Shown in pieces: positions 59,058-64,000 of a DNA stretch of 64,000 nucleotides. Under the pieces are notes generated by a model, which was not told where the DNA came from, did not search any database, and saw only the letters and a list, made by a program, of their open reading frames with translations. A program made the translations under genes and the position numbers. Position 1 is the stretch's first letter. Each line of letters starts with the position of its first letter. Origin of the DNA: Paenochrobactrum gallinarii (lineage in GTDB: Bacteria; Pseudomonadota; Alphaproteobacteria; Rhizobiales; Rhizobiaceae); NCBI RefSeq assembly GCF_014205685.1, contig NZ_JACIIU010000012.1, positions 1 to 64,000 of the forward strand, in the 5' to 3' direction.

Positions 59058-60239
59058 ATGAATCAAAATTCCCAGCCCGTCCGCCCGACCTCCATCATGC
59101 GCCGTTTTCTCGATGCAGAATCCGCCGGTGGTATAACTTTGATGGCCGCAGCTGCGCTTGCGCTGGTTGTTGCTAACTCACCTATTGCTACCAGCTATTT
59201 TGGCGGCCTTGCCACCAAGGTGGGGCCTTTAAGCGTGCTGGAATGGATCAATGATCTGTTGATGGCCGTTTTCTTCCTGCTTGTTGGCTTGGAAATCAAA
59301 CGCGAATTTGTCGACGGACAATTGGCAAGCTGGCCGAATCGTATGCTACCGGGTCTGGCTGCTGCAGGCGGTGTTATTGTTCCGGCTCTGCTTTTTGCGT
59401 GGCTAAACTTTGATGATCCGGCCAAAGTGCGTGGCTGGGCGGTGCCTTCCGCCACCGATATTGCCTTTGCGCTTGGTGTTTTATCGCTGCTTGGCTCGCG
59501 CGTGCCAACCAGCCTGAAAGTGTTTTTAGCAACGCTTGCGATCCTTGATGATCTTGCAGCCGTTGCAATCATCGCTGTCTTTTATACGGCTGAAATCTCG
59601 CTGCCATTTTTGGGCGCGGCAGCCGGTGCTGCAATCGTGCTTTTTGCTATGAACCGCATGGGCGTGATGAAGATCCTGCCCTATCTGGTTGTAGGTGCTG
59701 CTTTGTGGTTCTTCGTGCTGAATTCCGGCGTACATGCAACCGTTGCAGGTGTTATTACCGCTTTGTCGATTCCGTTGAAGCCGGCACCGGGCAGCCCTGA
59801 CAATATGTCATCGCCATTGCATATTCTGGAACATGCGCTGGCAAAGCCTGTTGCCTTCCTGATTGTGCCGATTTTTGGTTTTGCCAATGCGGGTATTTCC
59901 TTCACCGGCATCAATATGGATGTGGTCACCGACAGCCTGACACTCGGCATTGCCGGTGGCTTGTTCATCGGTAAGCAGATCGGTGTTTTTGGTGCGGCAT
60001 GGCTTGCCATCAAACTGGGTCTTGCACAAAAGCCGATGGGTGCCACATGGCTGCAGCTTTATGGCGTTGGCATTCTTTGCGGTATTGGTTTCACCATGAG
60101 TATCTTTATCGGCTTGCTGTCCTTCCCATCCGAGCTGATGCAGACAGAAACCAAACTCGGCGTTCTGATGGGCTCCGGCCCCTCCGCAGTGATCGGTTAT
60201 CTGCTCCTGCGTGTTGCTCCAACTAAAACGCGCATTTAA
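59058..60239 (+). CDS. nhaA: Na+/H+ antiporter NhaA
   Basis: Inner-membrane electrogenic antiporter exporting sodium for protons. The 393-residue protein has about 12 helices and the ion-site acids: Asp134 in [16 protein letters not shown] and Asp164-Asp165 in [17 protein letters not shown], matching E. coli Asp133 and Asp163-164. [17 protein letters not shown] (about 73-89) is the family block. It follows the methyltransferase gene by 63 bases, and a 16-bp terminator hairpin follows the stop. Codon use is like the neighbours. Confidence 0.97.
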   Translation: MNQNSQPVRPTSIMRRFLDAESAGGITLMAAAALALVVANSPIATSYFGGLATKVGPLSVLEWINDLLMAVFFLLVGLEIKREFVDGQLASWPNRMLPGLAAAGGVIVPALLFAWLNFDDPAKVRGWAVPSATDIAFALGVLSLLGSRVPTSLKVFLATLAILDDLAAVAIIAVFYTAEISLPFLGAAAGAAIVLFAMNRMGVMKILPYLVVGAALWFFVLNSGVHATVAGVITALSIPLKPAPGSPDNMSSPLHILEHALAKPVAFLIVPIFGFANAGISFTGINMDVVTDSLTLGIAGGLFIGKQIGVFGAAWLAIKLGLAQKPMGATWLQLYGVGILCGIGFTMSIFIGLLSFPSELMQTETKLGVLMGSGPSAVIGYLLLRVAPTKTRI

Positions 60240-60253
60240 ACAAAAAACAGATA

Positions 60254-60290
60254 AAAAACGCCCGATCAGTCCTCTGATCGGGCGTTTTTC
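60254..60290 (+). terminator. Strong intrinsic terminator after nhaA
   Basis: A perfect 16-bp stem (AAAAACGCCCGATCAG / CTGATCGGGCGTTTTT) with a 4-base loop, immediately downstream of nhaA. Confidence 0.92.
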
Positions 60291-60327
60291 TTTGCGTTTT
60301 CAAATTTGCTTCCTAAATAAGCATTTA

Positions 60328-61248
60328 ATGAAGACAATGAATAGAAAACATACTGCCCTTCAGACTACGGAGCCACTCACTTTGGTTAAGTTTCTTGCCC
60401 GACTCATGCCACGTCGTTTTCGCTCAACGAGCGTTGAAATTCCGGTTGTGCGGCTGCATGGCGCCATTATGAGCGGCGGCAACAGTCTGCGTCCGAGCCT
60501 TTCATTGGAAGGTGTAGCGGCCGAACTTCAAAAAGCCTTTAGCGACAAACAAGCCCCCGCTGTGGCCATCACCATCAATTCACCGGGCGGCTCGCCTGTG
60601 CAGTCACGCTTTATCTATCAGCGCATCCGTGCACTGGCTGAGGAAAAGAAGAAAAAAGTCTTTGTCTTTGTTGAAGATGTAGCTGCATCAGGCGGCTATA
60701 TGATCGCACTTGCAGGCGATGAAATCATTGCTGATCCATCTTCCATTGTCGGCTCCATTGGTGTCGTTTCTTCCTCATTCGGCTTTACTGAACTGATCAA
60801 GAAAATCGGTGTCGAACGCCGCGTTTATACCGCTGGCCAAAACAAAGTTTCGCTTGATCCGTTTTTGCCGGAAAAAGAAGCAGATATCGAACGCCTGAAA
60901 GCACTGCAACTGGAAGTGCATAAGACTTTCATTGATATGGTGCTGGAGCGTCGCGGCACAAAATTAAGTGATGACCCTGATCTTTTCAGCGGTCTGTTCT
61001 GGACAGGCATCAAGGGTAAGGAACTTGGTCTTGTAGACAGTCTGGGCGATATTCGCAGCCATTTGATGAAACATTATGGCTCCAAAACCAAACTAAACCT
61101 CATTCAGCCACAGCGCGGATTTTTAGGCAAAAAACTCCCCTCCATAGGCTTCAGCACAGATGCGATGGCGCAAGTGGCGATGCAAACCGGTGATGCCATG
61201 CTTTCCAAATTAGAAGAAAAAGCGCTCTGGTCCCGCTATGGCCTTTGA
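60328..61248 (+). CDS. S49 family signal-peptide-peptidase-like serine protease
   Basis: A 306-residue single-domain SppA/SohB-type protease. The nucleophile Ser is in VEDVAASGGYMIALAGDEI, and the general-base Lys is in the segment YTAGQNKVSLDPFLPEK about 50 residues on; the oxyanion loop is TINSPGGSPVQSRFI. No clear signal peptide or membrane helix is present near the N-terminus (LVKFLARLMPRRFRS), unlike SppA, so it is probably cytosolic or peripheral. ATGs at 60328 and 60337 are both possible; the frame open to 60211 runs through nhaA and its terminator and is rejected. Confidence 0.9.
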   Translation: MKTMNRKHTALQTTEPLTLVKFLARLMPRRFRSTSVEIPVVRLHGAIMSGGNSLRPSLSLEGVAAELQKAFSDKQAPAVAITINSPGGSPVQSRFIYQRIRALAEEKKKKVFVFVEDVAASGGYMIALAGDEIIADPSSIVGSIGVVSSSFGFTELIKKIGVERRVYTAGQNKVSLDPFLPEKEADIERLKALQLEVHKTFIDMVLERRGTKLSDDPDLFSGLFWTGIKGKELGLVDSLGDIRSHLMKHYGSKTKLNLIQPQRGFLGKKLPSIGFSTDAMAQVAMQTGDAMLSKLEEKALWSRYGL

Positions 61249-61361
61249 AGCGTGAACTGAATAAAAGCATTGCAACGCTTTATCTCTGCATTATGATAGA
61301 TATATCCAGCTGGATAAGTGCAGAGCCCCCACAAGCACGACGGTTTAAGGACGAATGAACC

Positions 61362-61547
61362 ATGCCCCAGATACTCTTTCTTCTGCTGATTGCAGCCGCT
61401 GCATGGTATGTTTACCGCTCTTTCAAACGTGAAGCGGTGCGGGTTTCCAAGAAAGTCCGCCGTGAGGAAAAAGAAGCGCAAAACCGCGCCCACGGCACCT
61501 TGGAGCAAGATCCTGAAACCGGCGAATATCGCGTCCGCAAGGATTAA
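61362..61547 (+). CDS. Small single-helix membrane protein, 61 aa
   Basis: A 61-residue protein: one N-terminal hydrophobic helix (PQILFLLLIAAAAWYVYRSF, about 2-21), a strongly charged Lys/Arg/Glu helix (about 22-45) and a tail reading GTLEQDPETGEYRVRKD. The tail pattern L-x-DPxTGxYRV is common to small uncharacterised Rhizobiales proteins found beside ispE and the S49 protease. AAGGA lies 10 bases upstream. Function unknown. Confidence 0.82.
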   Translation: MPQILFLLLIAAAAWYVYRSFKREAVRVSKKVRREEKEAQNRAHGTLEQDPETGEYRVRKD

Positions 61548-61556
61548 ACTGTTTTC

Positions 61557-62462
61557 ATGTCTATCAGTGTTTCCGCTAGTGATGGCGCGACGATTTCCCG
61601 TCTGGCGCCGGTAAAAATCAATCTTGCGCTGCATGTTACCGGCCAACGCGCCAATGGTTATCATGAGTTGGAAATGATTGTCGCTTTTGGCGATTTCGGC
61701 GATCACATCAGTGTCACACCTGCTCTGCACGATGACTTTACCGTTAGCGGTTATTATGCGCCTTTTATCCCGCTTAATAATGACAATCTGGTGCTGAAAG
61801 CGCGTGACCTGCTACGCACACAGACCCCATCAAAATGCCCCCCGGTTCATATTCATCTGGAAAAGAAACTGCCGATTGCAGCCGGTATTGGCGGCGGCTC
61901 AACCGATGCCGCAGCGGCCCTCACAGCGCTCAATGAGCTTTGGCAGCTTGATCTGCCTTATGAAGCGCTGTTGGAACTCGGCTTACATCTGGGTGCCGAT
62001 GTGCCAATGTGTTTGCACAGCCAGCAAAACGGCGCCCCACTTCTGGTGCGAGGCATTGGTGAAGACCTGTCACCGCTCGTTGAGTTTCCGGCTCTGCATA
62101 TTTTGCTGATTAATGACGGCACGGCACTTGCCACCCCAACCATTTTTAAAGCACTGAATAAGCGCGATAATCCGTCATTGATTGCTCCCAATGCTTTTCA
62201 AAGCATTGATGAGGTTTGTGCCTATTTGCGCAAGACCCGCAATGATTTATTCAGGCCTGCGGAAACACTGGCACCACAATTGCAATCCCGCTTAGATGAG
62301 CTGGCAGCATCGGGTGCTGATTTTGTCCAGATGTCCGGCTCAGGCGCCACATGTTTTGCGATTTTTTCCTCCTGCGAAAACATGTTGCAAGCAAAACAGC
62401 AAATTCGCCAAGCCCATCCTGATTGGTTTGTGGTCACCACCCAAACCTATGGCAATCATTAA
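61557..62462 (+). CDS. ispE: 4-diphosphocytidyl-2-C-methyl-D-erythritol kinase
   Basis: GHMP kinase, fourth step of the MEP pathway that also uses dxs and ispH in this window. The 301-residue protein has LAPVKINLALHVTGQRANGYHELE at the N-terminus (about 17-40), the ATP loop KLPIAAGIGGGSTDAAAAL (about 103-121), HLGADVPMCL and the C-terminal SGSGATCFAIF. The ribosome site is weak (AAGGA 12 bases upstream). It is 9 bases behind the small membrane protein and 12 before moaB, so one operon is likely. Confidence 0.96.
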   Translation: MSISVSASDGATISRLAPVKINLALHVTGQRANGYHELEMIVAFGDFGDHISVTPALHDDFTVSGYYAPFIPLNNDNLVLKARDLLRTQTPSKCPPVHIHLEKKLPIAAGIGGGSTDAAAALTALNELWQLDLPYEALLELGLHLGADVPMCLHSQQNGAPLLVRGIGEDLSPLVEFPALHILLINDGTALATPTIFKALNKRDNPSLIAPNAFQSIDEVCAYLRKTRNDLFRPAETLAPQLQSRLDELAASGADFVQMSGSGATCFAIFSSCENMLQAKQQIRQAHPDWFVVTTQTYGNH

Positions 62463-62474
62463 AGGAGCTATGCC

Positions 62475-63011
62475 ATGGCCAATGAACGCAGTTTTATTCC
62501 GGTCGGCATCGCAGTTCTGACCGTCTCCGACACGCGTTCACCGGCCGATGACAAGTCCGGCGATACATTGCAACAAAGGCTAAGCGATGCAGGGCACAAA
62601 CTCGTTGAACGCGCCATCGTACCGGATGATATCGAAGCCATCCGCAACATTGTAACTAAATGGTCGCAACAGGCCGATATCGATGTGATTATCACCACCG
62701 GCGGCACAGGTTTTACCGGTCGCGATGTCACCCCGGAAGCGCTTGAACCTTTATTTGAAAAACGGATGGATGGTTTCTCCACCATTTTTCATCGAATCTC
62801 TTATGAGAAAATCGGCACCTCGACCATTCAGTCACGCGCACTCGGCGGCCTGTTAAACCAGACATTTGTCTTTGCCCTGCCAGGATCAAGCGGTGCCTGT
62901 CGTGATGCATGGGACAATATTCTGCAATATCAGCTTGATTACCGCCACATGCCCTGCAATTTCGTCGAGATCATGCCTCGGCTTGACGAGCATCTGCGCC
63001 GCAAAAAATAA
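62475..63011 (+). CDS. moaB: Molybdenum cofactor biosynthesis protein B (MoaB/MogA family)
   Basis: A 178-residue MPT-binding protein that adenylates or binds molybdopterin. Marks are VGIAVLTVSDTRSPADDKSGD at the N-terminus, DVIITTGGTGFTGRDVTPEAL (about 74-94) and ALPGSSGACRDAWDNIL (about 134-150). AAGGAG lies 7 bases upstream of the ATG and follows the ispE stop directly. Alphaproteobacteria with this layout often use a MoaB-like protein in place of MogA. No other moa gene is in the window. Confidence 0.94.
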   Translation: MANERSFIPVGIAVLTVSDTRSPADDKSGDTLQQRLSDAGHKLVERAIVPDDIEAIRNIVTKWSQQADIDVIITTGGTGFTGRDVTPEALEPLFEKRMDGFSTIFHRISYEKIGTSTIQSRALGGLLNQTFVFALPGSSGACRDAWDNILQYQLDYRHMPCNFVEIMPRLDEHLRRKK

Positions 63012-63022
63012 CCACAGATATT

Positions 63023-63037
63023 GTTCTTGTAATGTTC
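63023..63037 (+). promoter_or_regulatory. LexA-type SOS box (GTTC-N7-GTTC)
   Basis: GTTCTTGTAATGTTC is an exact match to the alphaproteobacterial LexA operator GTTC-N7-GTTC. A third GTTC follows at 63046-63049 and a GAAC at 63061-63064 with TATATATAAAA between them, which may be the -10 region. The box lies 119 bases before the radical SAM start and 12 bases after moaB. LexA binding is inferred from consensus only. Confidence 0.6.
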
Positions 63038-63155
63038 TGATTTCCGTTCTATATATAAAAGAACAGACGGAGTACAGATTCTAAGATCTTGCCCGTAACT
63101 ATCAAATAATCAGGAAACGCCCTCAGGGCGGCACTTTTCCGCGAAGGAGAAGACG

Positions 63156-64000
63156 ATGGATGCTATCCAGCAGGCAGATACAGCAGCTTTTGGCAGCGGG
63201 CGCACCGAACATGCCAATGCGATCATCGCCGAAAACGGCTTACGGGTTGACCAATCCAGAAGACGCGGACGTGCTGCCGGCATCAATCCGTCCGGTCGCT
63301 TCGAACAATTTTCGCGTGATGATTTTGATGACGGCTGGCAAAGCTTTGAAGAGCTTGAGCCCTTTAAAACTGAAGTGCAGGTTGAGAAGCCGCGCAGCAT
63401 CATCACCCGCAATGATTCGCCTGATCTTGGCTTTGACCGCTCCATTAACCCCTATCGTGGTTGCGAGCACGGTTGTATCTATTGTTTCGCTCGTCCGACC
63501 CATAGTTATATGGGGCTGTCGGCAGGTCTTGATTTTGAGGCCAAACTCTTTGCCAAACCGGATGCACCGCATCTGTTACAGCGTGAATTGTCCAAATCCG
63601 GTTATATTCCCCGCACTATTGCCATTGGCAGCAACACCGACCCTTACCAACCGGTAGAGAAAAAATGGCGTATCATGCGTGGCCTTCTCGAAGTGCTGGA
63701 AGATGTACAACATCCAGTTGCCATCATCACAAAGTCCGGCTTGATTACGCGTGACATCGACATTTTAAGCCGTATGGCGGAAAAAGGCTTGGTCAAGGTC
63801 GCTCTCTCCGTCACCACTATGGATGCCAAATTATCCCGTACAATGGAGCCACGCGCTGCAACGCCAACATTGCGCCTGCAAACCATGCGGGAACTTTCAC
63901 AAGCTGGCATTCCTGTATCTGCAATGCTGGGGCCTGTCATTCCCGGTATTAATGATCATGAGATCGAGCGTATTCTGGATGCAGCTGCCGCCGCAGGAGC
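63156..64000 (+). CDS. PA0069-family radical SAM protein (3' end outside window)
   Basis: The frame stays open to the end of the window, giving 281 residues so far. The radical SAM cluster motif is CEHGCIYC (C-x3-C-x2-C, about residues 105-112) in SINPYRGCEHGCIYCFARP, followed by GSNTDPYQPVEKKW and ILITKSGLI-like VAIITKSGLITRD. This is the PA0069/Rv2578c group, distantly related to spore photoproduct lyase; no reaction is established. GGAG lies 6-7 bases before the ATG at 63156. The upstream gap contains a LexA-type box, hinting at a DNA-damage link. Confidence 0.92.
   Translation, partial: MDAIQQADTAAFGSGRTEHANAIIAENGLRVDQSRRRGRAAGINPSGRFEQFSRDDFDDGWQSFEELEPFKTEVQVEKPRSIITRNDSPDLGFDRSINPYRGCEHGCIYCFARPTHSYMGLSAGLDFEAKLFAKPDAPHLLQRELSKSGYIPRTIAIGSNTDPYQPVEKKWRIMRGLLEVLEDVQHPVAIITKSGLITRDIDILSRMAEKGLVKVALSVTTMDAKLSRTMEPRAATPTLRLQTMRELSQAGIPVSAMLGPVIPGINDHEIERILDAAAAAG

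Overview
This 64 kb window looks like an ordinary chromosomal core region of an alphaproteobacterium of the Rhizobiales, most like the Brucellaceae. By eye its G+C is moderate, near 50%, which would fit a lower-GC genus such as Pseudochrobactrum better than Brucella itself. The evidence is the CcrM cell-cycle methylase with a CtrA-type box, the coxB-coxA-ctaB-coxF-ctaG-ctaE cluster running on to surf1, ispH, thrB and rnhA, the thrC-M16 peptidase-GNAT-GGDEF/EAL block, an IalB-family protein, and alphaproteobacterial families such as DUF1344 and (tentatively) DUF6101. I see no rRNA, tRNA, CRISPR array, insertion sequence, prophage or transcription-factor gene.

Layout. 1-6.3 kb: mutY, two HAD phosphatases, ccrM, a CLC transporter and a 60-residue protein. 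6.5-15.4 kb: a CSS-motif EAL phosphodiesterase, a lipoprotein, thrC, an M16 peptidase, a GNAT enzyme and a large membrane GGDEF/EAL protein with a degenerate GGDEF site. 15.4-16.8 kb: YqgE and a peroxiredoxin. 16.8-26.2 kb, all minus strand: the cytochrome c oxidase biogenesis run (ctaC, ctaD, ctaB, coxF-like, ctaG, ctaE, DUF983, surf1), then ispH, thrB and rnhA. 26.5-28.7 kb: IalB family and tldD, followed by two Rhizobiales-type palindromic repeats. 28.8-33.5 kb, minus strand: GNAT, rlmD, tlyA and dxs. 33.6-38.7 kb: pirin, YidB-like, GlsB-like and DedA genes lying between dxs and xseB, then a histone-deacetylase-like gene and aroC. 39-48.6 kb: DUF1344, Dabb, phosphatase, fabI, a DnaJ-like protein, a lipoprotein, pdxH, ubiA, purD, a DmdC-like acyl-CoA dehydrogenase and a DUF6101-like gene. 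48.8-57.7 kb, minus strand: FAD oxidase, Sua5, glyS, glyQ, a TPR protein and polyprenyl diphosphate synthase. 58-64 kb, plus strand: DUF2007, a TrmN6-like methyltransferase, nhaA, S49 peptidase, a small protein, ispE, moaB and the start of a PA0069-family radical SAM gene cut by the window end.

Functionally the window is rich in isoprenoid and haem-quinone work (dxs, ispE, ispH, polyprenyl synthase, ubiA, ctaB), which feeds the aa3-type oxidase encoded here, and it also carries threonine synthesis (thrB, thrC). I do not see a clear new multi-gene system. The best leads are small: a perfect GTTC-N7-GTTC (LexA-type) box before the radical SAM gene, a perfect TTAA-N7-TTAA (CtrA-type) box before ccrM, a probable ATT start for yqgE, a repeat-derived in-frame insertion in glyQ, very short ORFs with good ribosome binding sites, and several strong palindromes in gene-free gaps. 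Many start sites were moved inward from the longest open frame on ribosome-binding-site evidence, as stated in each entry.
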